From positions 2,598,001-2,662,000 of the forward strand of contig NZ_CM125436.1 in the NCBI RefSeq assembly GCF_052072235.1: a DNA stretch of 64,000 nt. The letters are read 5' to 3'. A program made the position numbers and the translations under genes. The notes beneath the pieces are model-generated. The model was not told where the DNA came from and did not search any database. It was given only the letters and a program-made list of their open reading frames with translations. This DNA comes from Brevibacillus_D fluminis_A. GTDB taxonomy: Bacteria; Bacillota; Bacilli; Brevibacillales; Brevibacillaceae. Below, in pieces: positions 32,193-40,964 of the stretch; the first letter of the stretch is position 1, and each line of letters begins with the position of its first letter.

Positions 32193-33080
32193 ATGGAAAT
32201 ACTGATTGATCATTTTATGCACTTTCTTTCCGTTGAAAAAGGCTTGGCTGCCAACACGCTGGAATCATACCAGCGTGATCTGTTTGCGTACACCGATTTT
32301 CTCAAAAGCGAGGGTGTGACCGACATCGCGGCGTCGAACCGGTCGCACATCATCAGCTACCTCGTGATCTTGCAGAAAAAAGGGAGAGCGACAGCGACCT
32401 TGTCGCGCAATCTGGCCTCCATCCGGGCGTTTTATCAGTTTCTTGTGCGGGATCGGCATTTGGAGCACGATCCTTCCGTCCATCTGGAAACGCCAAAGAT
32501 TGAGAAGCGGCTGCCGAAGGTACTGTCTCTCGAAGAGGTCGAGAAGCTCCTGGAGGGACCGGATCTCAGCCAGCCGAGCGGGGTGCGCGACAAGGCGATG
32601 CTGGAGTTGATGTATGCGACTGGCATCCGGGTATCCGAGCTGGTCCAGCTCAACATGGGCGACATCAATCTGGAGATGGGGTTTCTCAAATGCATGGGAA
32701 AAGGCTCGAAGGAGCGGATGATCCCGCTCGGGAAGGTCGCGATTTCCGTGATTCGGCAGTATTTCGAGACTGCCCGATCGCGCCTGCTCAAGGTCGGCGG
32801 TGAGTCGGCCCTGTTCGTCAATCATTTGGGGAAACGCATGACGCGGCAAGGATTCTGGAAAATTATCAAAAAGTATGCCCTCCAGTCAGGCATCACGGCG
32901 GAAATCACGCCGCATACGCTGCGGCATTCTTTTGCGACGCATTTGCTGGAAAATGGCGCCGACCTGCGTTCCGTGCAGGAAATGCTCGGGCATGCCGACA
33001 TTTCCACCACGCAAATTTACACGCATGTGACACGTTCGCGAATCAAGGACGTCTATGCCAAAACACATCCGCGCGCATAA
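32193..33080 (+). CDS. xerD: Tyrosine recombinase XerD
   Basis: Site-specific recombinase of 295 residues that resolves chromosome dimers at dif with its partner XerC. A SAM-like N-terminal domain (about 1-90) precedes the catalytic domain. Catalytic residues are R146 (GIRVSEL), K170 (GKGSKER), H241 and R244 (HTLRHSFATHLL), H267 (GHADISTTQ) and nucleophile Y276 (IYTHV). Synteny with fur and deoB matches ripX of B. subtilis. It is a housekeeping recombinase, not a sign of an integrated element. Confidence 0.95.
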   Translation: MEILIDHFMHFLSVEKGLAANTLESYQRDLFAYTDFLKSEGVTDIAASNRSHIISYLVILQKKGRATATLSRNLASIRAFYQFLVRDRHLEHDPSVHLETPKIEKRLPKVLSLEEVEKLLEGPDLSQPSGVRDKAMLELMYATGIRVSELVQLNMGDINLEMGFLKCMGKGSKERMIPLGKVAISVIRQYFETARSRLLKVGGESALFVNHLGKRMTRQGFWKIIKKYALQSGITAEITPHTLRHSFATHLLENGADLRSVQEMLGHADISTTQIYTHVTRSRIKDVYAKTHPRA

Positions 33081-33115
33081 CGCGTAACCACGGGCATGAA
33101 AAGGAGAATGAGACG

Positions 33116-34291
33116 ATGACACGGTTTTCACGTATTTTTTTGATTGTGATGGATAGCGTAGGAATTGGCGAATTGCCTGATGCGCCGGCATTTCATGATG
33201 AGGGCGCGCACACGCTTGGACATATTGCGCAGCGGGTGGAAGGGTTTGCGCTTCCCCATCTCGCCCGCCTCGGCTTAGGCAATATCGCGCCTTTACATAA
33301 CGTGCCGGCGGAAGCAAAGCCACTGGCGCACTATGGCAAAATGCAAGAAATTTCGTTGGGAAAAGATACGACGACAGGGCATTGGGAGATCATGGGGCTG
33401 CAGGTGTCCACACCGTTCAACACCTATCCGGACGGTTTTCCCGCTGCACTGATCGAGGAGTTCGAAGCGCGGATTGGCCGCAAAGTTCTCGGCAACAAAG
33501 TAGCGTCGGGAACGGAAATTTTGGACGAACTCGGCGAGGAGCATATGAAGACGGGTGCCGTCATTGTGTATACGTCTGCGGACAGCGTGTTCCAAATCGC
33601 AGCGCATGAGGAAGTTGTGCCGCTTGCGGAGCTGTACCATATTTGCGAGGTTGCCCGTGAGCTTACGCTGCGCGACGAATTTGCGGTAACCCGCGTGATC
33701 GCCCGTCCGTTTATCGGCAAGCCAGGAGCGTTTGAGCGTACCTCGAACCGTCATGATTATTCGGTCAAGCCGTTTGCGCCGACCGTGATGAATCGTCTTG
33801 CGGACGCAGGGCTGGCGTCGATTGCAATCGGCAAAATCAGCGACATTTACGCGGAGGAAGGCATCACGCGCTCCATCCGGACCAAAGACAACATGGATGG
33901 CGTAAACCAGTTGATCGGTACCATGAAGGAATCATTTACCGGCTTAAGCTTCGTCAACCTGGTCGATTTTGACGCCAAATACGGACACCGCCGCGATCCT
34001 GAAGGGTATGGCCGCGCCCTGATGGAATTTGACGGCCGGATCTCGGAGCTTTTGGACAATCTGCAGGAGCATGACCTGTTGATCATCACGGCTGACCATG
34101 GCAACGACCCGGTTCATCACGGCACAGACCATACGCGCGAATACGTACCGCTTCTCGCATATCACCGCCACATCGAAGGCGGACGCAATTTGGGCATCCG
34201 CGGCACATTTGCGGATATCGGCGCGACGATCGCGGAAAACTTCGGCGTCACGGCACCTGTGATCGGCAAAAGCTTTTTATCTGAACTGTAA
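33116..34291 (+). CDS. deoB: Phosphopentomutase
   Basis: The 391-residue alkaline-phosphatase-superfamily enzyme interconverts ribose or deoxyribose 1- and 5-phosphate. Metal motifs include FLIVMDSVGIGELPDA at the N terminus, the phospho-Thr region GKDTTTGHWEIMG (about 80-92) and ITADHGNDP plus DHTREYVPLLAY near the C terminus. AAAAGGAGA precedes the ATG. It forms a nucleoside-salvage operon with punA, 15 bases downstream. Confidence 0.96.
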   Translation: MTRFSRIFLIVMDSVGIGELPDAPAFHDEGAHTLGHIAQRVEGFALPHLARLGLGNIAPLHNVPAEAKPLAHYGKMQEISLGKDTTTGHWEIMGLQVSTPFNTYPDGFPAALIEEFEARIGRKVLGNKVASGTEILDELGEEHMKTGAVIVYTSADSVFQIAAHEEVVPLAELYHICEVARELTLRDEFAVTRVIARPFIGKPGAFERTSNRHDYSVKPFAPTVMNRLADAGLASIAIGKISDIYAEEGITRSIRTKDNMDGVNQLIGTMKESFTGLSFVNLVDFDAKYGHRRDPEGYGRALMEFDGRISELLDNLQEHDLLIITADHGNDPVHHGTDHTREYVPLLAYHRHIEGGRNLGIRGTFADIGATIAENFGVTAPVIGKSFLSEL

Positions 34292-34306
34292 GCGGGAGGG
34301 AACTGC

Positions 34307-35119
34307 ATGTCTGAAACGATTCAACAAGCGAAACGAGCGATTGAAGAGCGGATTGCGAAAGCGCCAGCCATCGGGTTGGTGCTTGGTTCCGGTTTGGGGG
34401 TTTTAGCCGATGAAATCGCCAATTCCGTGGCGATTCCGTATGAAGAGATCCCCCACTTCGGCCGCTCCACGGTGGTAGGGCATAAAGGGCAGCTGGTCAT
34501 CGGCACGCTCGAAGGGAAGCAAGTGGTTGCGATGCAGGGCCGCTTTCATACGTACGAGGGGCACGGCATGGATTCTGTCGTGTTCCCGATCCGTGTGCTA
34601 AAAGAGATCGGAGTCGAGCAGCTGATCGTGACGAATGCGGCTGGCGGAGTCAACGAAAGCTACGTGCCTGGCGATCTCATGGTGATCAGCGATCATTTGA
34701 ACATGGCTGCCCGCAACCCGTTGATCGGACCAAACGATGAAAAATATGGCGTTCGTTTTCCGGACATGTCGGAGGCGTACAGCAAAACATTGCGTGCGCT
34801 TGCCCACGCCACAGCCGCAGATTTGGGCTTGTCGCTCAAAGAAGGGGTATATGCGTGGATGCTCGGTCCAAGCTACGAGACACCGGCCGAAATCCGCATG
34901 CTGCGAATGCTGGGGGCAGACGCAGTCGGGATGTCGACCGTGCCTGAGGTGATCGTCGCCCGGCACATGAATCTGGATGTCTTGGGTATTTCCTGCATTA
35001 CCAATATGGCAGCGGGCATTTTGCCGCAGCCGCTTTCCCACGAGGAAGTCATCGAGACGACGGAACAGGTGAAGTCCGCATTTTTGGCATTGATTCACGG
35101 CATCGTCAAAAACATGTAA
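34307..35119 (+). CDS. punA: Purine nucleoside phosphorylase (class II trimeric)
   Basis: The 270-residue enzyme phosphorolyses purine nucleosides (mainly guanosine and inosine) to base and ribose 1-phosphate, the substrate of the upstream DeoB. Motifs include LGSGLGVLADEI at the phosphate site, GRFHTYEGHGMDSVVFPIRV, TNAAGGVN, GPSYETPAEIRM and GMSTVPEVIVARH, all typical of the PunA/PupG family. GGGAGGGAA precedes the ATG. A long GC-rich terminator ends the operon. Confidence 0.95.
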   Translation: MSETIQQAKRAIEERIAKAPAIGLVLGSGLGVLADEIANSVAIPYEEIPHFGRSTVVGHKGQLVIGTLEGKQVVAMQGRFHTYEGHGMDSVVFPIRVLKEIGVEQLIVTNAAGGVNESYVPGDLMVISDHLNMAARNPLIGPNDEKYGVRFPDMSEAYSKTLRALAHATAADLGLSLKEGVYAWMLGPSYETPAEIRMLRMLGADAVGMSTVPEVIVARHMNLDVLGISCITNMAAGILPQPLSHEEVIETTEQVKSAFLALIHGIVKNM

Positions 35120-35125
35120 GCGAAG

Positions 35126-35175
35126 AAAAGAGGGGAGCCGCCAGTATCAGGAGTAGGCGGCTCCCCGCTCTTTTC
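35126..35175 (+). terminator. Intrinsic terminator after punA
   Basis: AAAAGAGGGGAGCCGCC pairs with GGCGGCTCCCCGCTCTTTT with a single extra base, around a 14-base loop. Confidence 0.9.
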
Positions 35176-35232
35176 TGCAGTACATTAAATAACCAACGCG
35201 CAAACGTGTTGCTACATTAATAGAAGAAACAG

Positions 35233-35331
35233 ATGGAATCGGCACATGCAAAGATTGGCGAAAAAGAACAAGTGCATGAATATGCACAGGATGTAGTAAA
35301 AATCAAGAATTTGATTTATAAAAAAATATAA
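35233..35331 (+). CDS. Possible 32-residue small protein between two terminators
   Basis: An ATG at 35233 opens 32 codons with plausible codon usage, encoding a charged helical peptide starting MESAHAKIGEK and ending in a lysine/isoleucine-rich tail. The ribosome site (AGAAGA) is weak. It lies between the punA terminator and another intrinsic terminator at 35351, which implies a separate short transcript. The transcript could instead be a non-coding RNA. No family is recognised. Confidence 0.3.
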   Translation: MESAHAKIGEKEQVHEYAQDVVKIKNLIYKKI

Positions 35332-35350
35332 ACATTCCCGCAAAAGGGTT

Positions 35351-35384
35351 AAAAGGGGAAATGACGCGATTCTTCCCCTTTTTT
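35351..35384 (+). terminator. Intrinsic terminator with no assigned upstream gene
   Basis: AAAAGGGGAA and TTCCCCTTTT form a perfect ten-base-pair stem with T-rich tail. It implies a transcript of up to about 170 bases starting after the punA terminator. Confidence 0.8.
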
Positions 35385-35449
35385 GATTCTTTATTGGTAA
35401 AAAAAACTTGATTAATACGAAACGGTTTATAATGTTTTATTTTTCTACT

Positions 35450-35490
35450 TGTCAAATTTCGTTGACACCGTTACCAAATCCGTTTATTTT
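35450..35490 (+). promoter_or_regulatory. Candidate sigma-A promoter with inverted repeat, upstream of the Lrp gene
   Basis: TTGACA (35462-35467), a 17-base spacer and TATTTT (35485-35490) form a promoter-like pair. TGTCAA (35450-35455) and TTGACA form a perfect inverted repeat with a six-base spacer, so the -35 element is one arm of a dyad. The leader to the start codon would be about 115 bases. Confidence 0.5.
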
Positions 35491-35517
35491 TAAGGTATTA
35501 AACACATTGTAAGCGTT

Positions 35518-35575
35518 TTTTACGTTTTTCGTAAAATTCGGGTAAACAGTTCGTTAAATTCGCATTGTCGTAAAA
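35518..35575 (+). repeat. Cluster of CGTAAAA/TTTTACG repeats in the Lrp gene leader
   Basis: TTTTACG and CGTAAAA (35518-35536) form an inverted repeat. TTCGTAAAATTCG (35528-35540) and TTCGTTAAATTCG (35550-35562) are direct repeats differing at one base and offset by exactly 22 bases, two helical turns. A further CGTAAAA occurs at 35569-35575. This phased arrangement suits a multimeric Lrp-type regulator. The rest of 35176-35610 is AT-rich and otherwise empty. Confidence 0.55.
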
Positions 35576-35610
35576 AGACAGAATCTGCTGACGCAAATGG
35601 AGTGGTAAAT

Positions 35611-36081
35611 TTGAAAAAAATCGACCATGTTGATCGGCAAATTCTGCAAATCCTTCAAGGGGACGGTAGAACCCCCTATACAGAGATAGCTCATCAGCTC
35701 AAGGTGAGCGAAGGGACGATTCGTTCGCGAATCTCTCGCTTGTTGCAAGAAGGAGTTTTCGAGTTTGTCATCCATGTGCATCCCGAAAAGCTGGGGCTGC
35801 ATGTACAAGCTTGTATCGGACTCACGACCAAGCTCGGCTTGCAAAACCATGTGGCTGAAGCACTGAGCAAGTTTCCCGAGGTTCGCTCTGTCGGGGCTTT
35901 TTCCGGGAAACACGATCTCATTATTCAGGTTTGTTTCCACGATAATGAGGATTTGATCACGTTCGTGAATGAACGTCTTTCCCGTATTGAGGGAATTGTT
36001 GCTGCAGACGTGTCATTGGAATTGAAGCAGTACAAAGACTCCTATTCGTATGTAGCTGGCTGTGAGGAAGCAATATCTTGA
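35611..36081 (+). CDS. Lrp/AsnC family transcriptional regulator
   Basis: The 156-residue regulator has an N-terminal winged helix (about 5-62, VDRQILQILQGDGRTPYTEIAHQLKVSE region) and a C-terminal RAM ligand-binding domain (about 70-150) with VRSVGAFSGKHDLIIQV. Such proteins sense amino acids. The TTG at 35611 is favoured since GGAGTGG ends six to eight bases upstream; GTG at 35602 overlaps that site. It stands 92 bases before the peptide transporter operon and is probably its local regulator. Repeats upstream are candidate autoregulatory sites. Confidence 0.88.
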   Translation: MKKIDHVDRQILQILQGDGRTPYTEIAHQLKVSEGTIRSRISRLLQEGVFEFVIHVHPEKLGLHVQACIGLTTKLGLQNHVAEALSKFPEVRSVGAFSGKHDLIIQVCFHDNEDLITFVNERLSRIEGIVAADVSLELKQYKDSYSYVAGCEEAIS

Positions 36082-36173
36082 AAGGAGTGATGCCATCCGG
36101 TTACGAGCGGTAGTTTCGTCATTTTGCTATCACATGTATTTTCAGAAAAAAGAAAAAGTGGGGGTTTATTGCG

Positions 36174-37835
36174 ATGAAAAAGAGCGTATTCGCATTAGTT
36201 AGTTCGGTAGTAGTTCTTGGTACAGCACTCGCAGGTTGCGGTGGCGGCGGCGACGCAGCGAAACCGGCTGAACAGCCTGCAGCAGGCAACAATTCCGGCA
36301 CAGCTGCTCCAGCACCAGAAAAATCCAGTGAGCCAAAAGTGCTGAGAATCAACCTGCACTCCGAACCACCAACAGCTGACCCAGGTTTGGCTGAGGACTC
36401 TACTTCCGGAACAGTAGTTCGCGCGGCATTCGACGGTTTGACTCGGACCGGCGGCGATGGAAAGCCAATGAACTCTGCTGCTGAAAGCGTAGAAGTATCG
36501 CAGGATCTGAAAACATATACATTTAAGATTCGCGACGCAAAATGGAGCAACGGTGACCCTGTCACTGCAAAAGACTTCGAATATGCGTGGAAACGCGTTC
36601 TTGATCCAAAAACAGCAGCAAACTATGCATACCAACTCTACTATATCAAGAATGGTGAAAAAGCGAACAAGGGTGAAGTCGGACTCGATCAAGTCGGCGT
36701 AAAAGCGCTTGATGACAAAACGCTCCAAGTTGAGCTGGAAAACCCAACACCATACTTCCTGGAATTGACTTCTTTCTATACGTACTTCCCGGTTGATCAA
36801 AAAGTGGTTTCCGCTGATCCGAAATGGGCGACAGAAGCAAAAACTCACGTAGGTAACGGACCGTTCAAATTGGAATCTTGGGAACATAAGAGCAAATTGG
36901 TTCTCGTGAAAAACGACAACTATTGGGATAAAGATGCCGTGAAATTGGATAAGATCGAATTCTCGATGGTAGAAGACGAGAATACAGAATTGTCCATGTT
37001 CGATAACGGTGAACTCGACTGGGCAGGTGCTCCTTTCAGCTCCTTGCCGACAGATGCGATTCCAGCTCTGAAAGAGTCTGGCAAAATGACGATTCAACCG
37101 ATTGCTGGTACCTACTGGTATAAATTTAACACCGAAAAACCTCCATTCAACAATGTGAAAATCCGTAAAGCGTTCGCGTATGCGATTGACCGTCAATCGA
37201 TCATCGACAACGTAACGCAAACGAACCAAAAACCTGCGATGGGTGCGGTTCCAGATTCGATGTCCCTGAACCCGAACGGCTACTTCAAAGATCATGACGT
37301 TGAAACTGCGAAGACGCTGCTTGCTGAAGGTATGAAAGAACTGGGTCTCACAAAACTGCCACCGGTTACCCTGTCCTACAATACGTCCGAAGGTCACAAA
37401 AAGATTGCTGAAGCAATCCAGGACCAATGGAAGAAAACTCTCGGCGTAGATGTGAAACTGGAAAACACCGAGTGGAAAGTATACATCGAAAACTTGCACC
37501 AAGGCAAATTCCAAATCGGCCGCATGGGCTGGTTGGGTGACTTCAACGATCCAATCAACTTCCTGGAACTGTTCAAAGAGAAAAATGGCGGAAACAACGA
37601 TACTCGTTGGGAAAATCCAAAATTCAAAGAACTGTTGAACAAATCTGCGCTTGAAGGCGATGCTGAAAAACGCAAAGCAATCCTGAAAGAAGCTGAAGCG
37701 GTTATGATGGAAGATATGCCTGTAATGCCGATCTACTTCTACACCAACTCGTGGGTGAAGAAGGATGAAGTAAAAGGCGTTCAAGTGGATGGTTTGGGCC
37801 AAGTAGACTTCAAATGGGCAACCATTGAGAAGTAA
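36174..37835 (+). CDS. oppA: Oligopeptide/dipeptide ABC transporter substrate-binding lipoprotein
   Basis: SBP family 5 lipoprotein of 553 residues. The signal peptide ends in the lipobox ALAGC (Cys at about residue 22), followed by a disordered Gly/Ala/Pro-rich stretch to about 50. The family signature region WSNGDPVTAKDFEYAWKR is at about residues 125-142, and FNTEKPPFNNVKIRKAFAYAIDR near 330 fits OppA/DppE proteins. AAAGTGGGGG precedes the ATG. Codon use is notably more biased (CTG, GAA, AAA) than in neighbours, as expected for a highly expressed gene. A strong hairpin separates it from the permease genes. Confidence 0.93.
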   Translation: MKKSVFALVSSVVVLGTALAGCGGGGDAAKPAEQPAAGNNSGTAAPAPEKSSEPKVLRINLHSEPPTADPGLAEDSTSGTVVRAAFDGLTRTGGDGKPMNSAAESVEVSQDLKTYTFKIRDAKWSNGDPVTAKDFEYAWKRVLDPKTAANYAYQLYYIKNGEKANKGEVGLDQVGVKALDDKTLQVELENPTPYFLELTSFYTYFPVDQKVVSADPKWATEAKTHVGNGPFKLESWEHKSKLVLVKNDNYWDKDAVKLDKIEFSMVEDENTELSMFDNGELDWAGAPFSSLPTDAIPALKESGKMTIQPIAGTYWYKFNTEKPPFNNVKIRKAFAYAIDRQSIIDNVTQTNQKPAMGAVPDSMSLNPNGYFKDHDVETAKTLLAEGMKELGLTKLPPVTLSYNTSEGHKKIAEAIQDQWKKTLGVDVKLENTEWKVYIENLHQGKFQIGRMGWLGDFNDPINFLELFKEKNGGNNDTRWENPKFKELLNKSALEGDAEKRKAILKEAEAVMMEDMPVMPIYFYTNSWVKKDEVKGVQVDGLGQVDFKWATIEK

Positions 37836-37885
37836 TTCCATTGTGATGGCCGACTGGCCGGAAGTAAAATGAATAGGGTAATGCG

Positions 37886-37918
37886 CAAAGGTATATGGAC
37901 TATACCCATATACCTTTG
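37886..37918 (+). other. Perfect 13-base-pair stem-loop between oppA and oppB
   Basis: CAAAGGTATATGG and CCATATACCTTTG form a perfect stem with a seven-base loop, followed by CTTCTTCC rather than a clean T-run. It probably reduces read-through into the permease genes or protects the 3' end of the oppA message, giving an excess of binding protein. Confidence 0.7.
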
Positions 37919-38085
37919 CTTCTTCCAAAACACACATACAATGAACTTATAGAGAGATACATTTATTCGGGGAAGTTATTACACAATCGATTTTTGCACT
38001 GTGACCAACCAAACAAATACGATCACTTCGCAGTGTGAAAATGGGAAGTGAGAGTAGCAACATCAGTAAAAAGGAGGAATAAGGG

Positions 38086-39018
38086 TTGATCCGTTATCTT
38101 GCCAAGCGTATTGTATACATGATCATCACGTTGTTTCTAATCGTAACGGCTACCTTCTTCTTGATGCAGGCTGTGCCTGGAGGCCCGTTCACTGCCGAGA
38201 AAAACGTACCGCCAGAAATTAAGGAAGCGCTTAACGCGTTTTATGGTTTGGATAAGCCGGTATGGCAGCAATATTTGGATTACTTGGTTCGTGTCATTAC
38301 ATGGGATTTGGGCCCGTCTTTCGCGGAAAAATCTTCTACTGTTAACGATATGATCAATCAAGGTTTCCCTGTATCCGCACACTTGGGTCTGCAAGCGCTG
38401 GCTGTAGCCATCTTTGGCGGGATTACGTTGGGTGTCATTTCGGCAATGAAACATAACAAGTGGCAGGATTCGACAGCAACAGTCATCGCTGTATTGGGGC
38501 TCTCCGTCCCAGGCTTCATCCTTGCTTCCTTCTATCAATACTTTTTCTCGATCAAATTGGGCTGGTTCCCGATTGCGAAGTTCGATACGTTTAAACACAC
38601 AATCTTGCCAACATTCGCATTGGCAGCGCTACCATTGGCATTTATCGCTCGTCTGACGCGTTCCAACATGCTGGAAGTGCTCGGACAAGATTACATTAAG
38701 ACAGCAAAAGCAAAAGGCTTGAGTTCTGTCGTGATCACCATCAAGCACGCAATCCGCAATGCGCTCCTGCCGGTTATTACGTACCTCGGACCATTGGCAG
38801 CAGGGATCTTGACAGGTACGTTCGTGATCGAGCGCATCTTCGGGATTCCGGGATTGGGAAGCCGTTTCGTAGGTTCAATCACAAACCGTGACTATACGGT
38901 GATTATGGGTACGACTGTCTTTTACTCAATCTTCCTGATTGCTCTCGTATTCCTTGTCGACATTGCCTACACCATCATCGATCCACGTATTAAACTGACT
39001 GACACAGGGAGGGAGTAA
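38086..39018 (+). CDS. oppB: Peptide ABC transporter permease OppB
   Basis: Inner-membrane permease of 310 residues with six predicted transmembrane helices: the first at residues 9-30, then a large extracytoplasmic loop, then five more. The EAA coupling motif appears as LGQDYIKTAKAKGLSS (about 205-220), which contacts the ATPases. The N-terminal MIRYLAKRIVYMIITLFLIVTATFF start is typical. TTG at 38086 follows AAGGAGG. It is separated from oppC by six bases. Confidence 0.93.
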   Translation: MIRYLAKRIVYMIITLFLIVTATFFLMQAVPGGPFTAEKNVPPEIKEALNAFYGLDKPVWQQYLDYLVRVITWDLGPSFAEKSSTVNDMINQGFPVSAHLGLQALAVAIFGGITLGVISAMKHNKWQDSTATVIAVLGLSVPGFILASFYQYFFSIKLGWFPIAKFDTFKHTILPTFALAALPLAFIARLTRSNMLEVLGQDYIKTAKAKGLSSVVITIKHAIRNALLPVITYLGPLAAGILTGTFVIERIFGIPGLGSRFVGSITNRDYTVIMGTTVFYSIFLIALVFLVDIAYTIIDPRIKLTDTGRE

Positions 39019-39024
39019 TCAACC

Positions 39025-39939
39025 ATGCAATTGACCAAGGAGCATTTTGAGCCAATTTCGATGGACCTGCGTCAGGCAGAAGAAATCAAGAGACCGAGCT
39101 TGTCTTTCTGGCAAGATGTTTGGCGCCGACTGAAACAAAACAAAGTAGCGATGGCCTCGCTGATCTTCATTATCGTACTCCTGGTGCTGGCGATCTTTAT
39201 CCCGATCTTCAGCCATAACGATTATTTTACGACAGACCTGGCGGGCAAAAACAAGAAAATGTCTGCTGAACACTGGTTTGGTACAGACGATTTGGGTCGG
39301 GACATGTTTGTCCGTATCTGGTATGGTGCGCGTATCTCCCTTGAGGTAGGTTTTGCAGCTGCCGCGATCGACTTGCTTGTCGGTATCATTTGGGGCGGTA
39401 TCTCCGGTTTCTTCGGCGGCAAAGTCGATGAAATCATGATGCGTATCGCAGACTTGCTGTTCGCAGTTCCTTATTTGCTGGTTGTGATTTTGCTGATGGT
39501 CGTTATGGGCCCTGGCTTGACGACGATCATCATCGCGTTGACGATAACGGGCTGGATTAACATGGCGCGGATTGTCCGCGGTCAGATCATGCAGTTGAAA
39601 GCACAGGAATTCGTTTTGGCGGCGCGCTCCCTTGGCGCTGACAGCAAACGCCTGATCTTCAAACACTTGATTCCGAACGCACTCGGACCAATCATCGTAA
39701 CGCTCAGCTTGTCTGTTCCTTCTGCAATTTTCGCAGAGTCGTTCCTGTCATTTATCGGTCTTGGCGTTGCCGCACCGATCGCATCGTGGGGCACGATGGC
39801 CAACGACGGCTTGCCTGCGATGAAATACTTCCCATGGCGCTTGATGTTCCCGGCAGTGTTCATCAGTGTGACCATGTTGGCGTTTAACTTACTAGGCGAC
39901 GGATTGCGCGATGCTGTAGACCCGCGTCTTCGTAAATAG
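39025..39939 (+). CDS. oppC: Peptide ABC transporter permease OppC
   Basis: The 304-residue permease has a cytoplasmic N-terminal segment with PSLSFWQDVWRRLKQNK (OppC_N), a first transmembrane helix at about 45-65, and the HWFGTDDLGRDMF motif typical of OppC/DppC. The coupling motif is EFVLAARSLGADSKRLIFKH (about 193-212). Five more helices follow. GGGAGGG precedes the ATG. It forms the translocation pore with OppB. Confidence 0.93.
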   Translation: MQLTKEHFEPISMDLRQAEEIKRPSLSFWQDVWRRLKQNKVAMASLIFIIVLLVLAIFIPIFSHNDYFTTDLAGKNKKMSAEHWFGTDDLGRDMFVRIWYGARISLEVGFAAAAIDLLVGIIWGGISGFFGGKVDEIMMRIADLLFAVPYLLVVILLMVVMGPGLTTIIIALTITGWINMARIVRGQIMQLKAQEFVLAARSLGADSKRLIFKHLIPNALGPIIVTLSLSVPSAIFAESFLSFIGLGVAAPIASWGTMANDGLPAMKYFPWRLMFPAVFISVTMLAFNLLGDGLRDAVDPRLRK

Positions 39940-39953
39940 GAGGGATCAACGTT

Positions 39954-40940
39954 ATGGAACGCATACTCGAAGTAAAAGATCTTCATGTTTCCTTCCAAAC
40001 TTATGCTGGTGAAGTAAAGGCCGTTCGCGGCGTTAATTTTCACGTAAATCGCGGGGAAGCAGTTGCGATCGTAGGGGAGTCCGGTTGCGGTAAATCGGTA
40101 ACCGCCCAAACCTTGATGAAACTGATTCCAATGCCACCGGGAAAAATCAAGAGCGGTGAAATCTTGTTCAACGGACAAGATATCGTGAAAAAATCCAACA
40201 AAGAGATGGAAGCGATCCGCGGGAAAGACATCGGGATGATCTTCCAAGACCCGATGACATCGTTGAACCCGACGATGACGATCGGCAACCAGATCATGGA
40301 GGGCCTGCTCAAGCACCAAAACATGTCGGGCGCCCAGGCGAAAGCCAAAGCCATCGATTTGCTGACAATGGTAGGGATTCCGCAGCCAGAGCGCCGCATC
40401 ACACAATATCCGCATGAGTTCTCCGGCGGGATGAGACAGCGTGCGATGATCGCGATCGCCCTTGCTTGTTCGCCACAGCTTTTGATCGCCGACGAGCCGA
40501 CGACAGCGCTCGACGTAACGATTCAGGCGCAGATTCTCGATTTGATGCGCGATCTGCAAAAGAAAACCGGCACATCCATCATCCTCATCACCCATGACCT
40601 GGGCGTTGTAGCCGAGATGTGCGACCGCGTCATCGTGATGTACGCAGGTAAAGTCATTGAAACGGGTACGGTAGACGAGATTTTCTACAACCCGCAGCAT
40701 CCTTATACAAAAGGGCTTCTCCGCTCTGTTCCTCGTCTCGACCTGAACCGGGATGAGCCGTTGACGCCAATCTATGGCACTCCGCCGGATCTGCTTCGCC
40801 CACCGGTCGGTTGCGGATTTACCGCCCGTTGCGAAAATGCGATGCGCGTTTGCAAGGAAATCGATCCTGAGATGACTCAGGTAGGTAAAACCCAACAAGC
40901 CGCGTGCTGGCTGCAGCATCCACTTGCACAAAGCCGCTAA
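39954..40940 (+). CDS. oppD: Peptide ABC transporter ATPase OppD
   Basis: ATP-binding subunit of 328 residues: Walker A GESGCGKS (about 40-47), Q-loop FQDPMTSLNPT, signature FSGGMRQR (about 154-161) and Walker B LLIADEPTTALD. The C-terminal OppD/F extension (PHPYTKGLLRSVPRL-like region) ends with a cysteine-containing stretch (GCGFTARCENAMRVC) that in relatives binds an iron-sulfur cluster. AGGAGG precedes the ATG. It pairs with OppF. Confidence 0.93.
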   Translation: MERILEVKDLHVSFQTYAGEVKAVRGVNFHVNRGEAVAIVGESGCGKSVTAQTLMKLIPMPPGKIKSGEILFNGQDIVKKSNKEMEAIRGKDIGMIFQDPMTSLNPTMTIGNQIMEGLLKHQNMSGAQAKAKAIDLLTMVGIPQPERRITQYPHEFSGGMRQRAMIAIALACSPQLLIADEPTTALDVTIQAQILDLMRDLQKKTGTSIILITHDLGVVAEMCDRVIVMYAGKVIETGTVDEIFYNPQHPYTKGLLRSVPRLDLNRDEPLTPIYGTPPDLLRPPVGCGFTARCENAMRVCKEIDPEMTQVGKTQQAACWLQHPLAQSR

Positions 40941-40964
40941 GCCTCTTAGGAAGGAGTGACGATA

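Noticed and set aside
32193..33080. Integrase of a mobile element
   Set aside because: Length, motifs and synteny (yqzK-xerD-deoB) identify the housekeeping XerD; no attachment-site repeats or element genes surround it.
36195..37937. 580-codon open frame on the minus strand opposite oppA
   Set aside because: Arises from the biased codon use of oppA; the translation is rich in Phe, Arg and Val with no domain.
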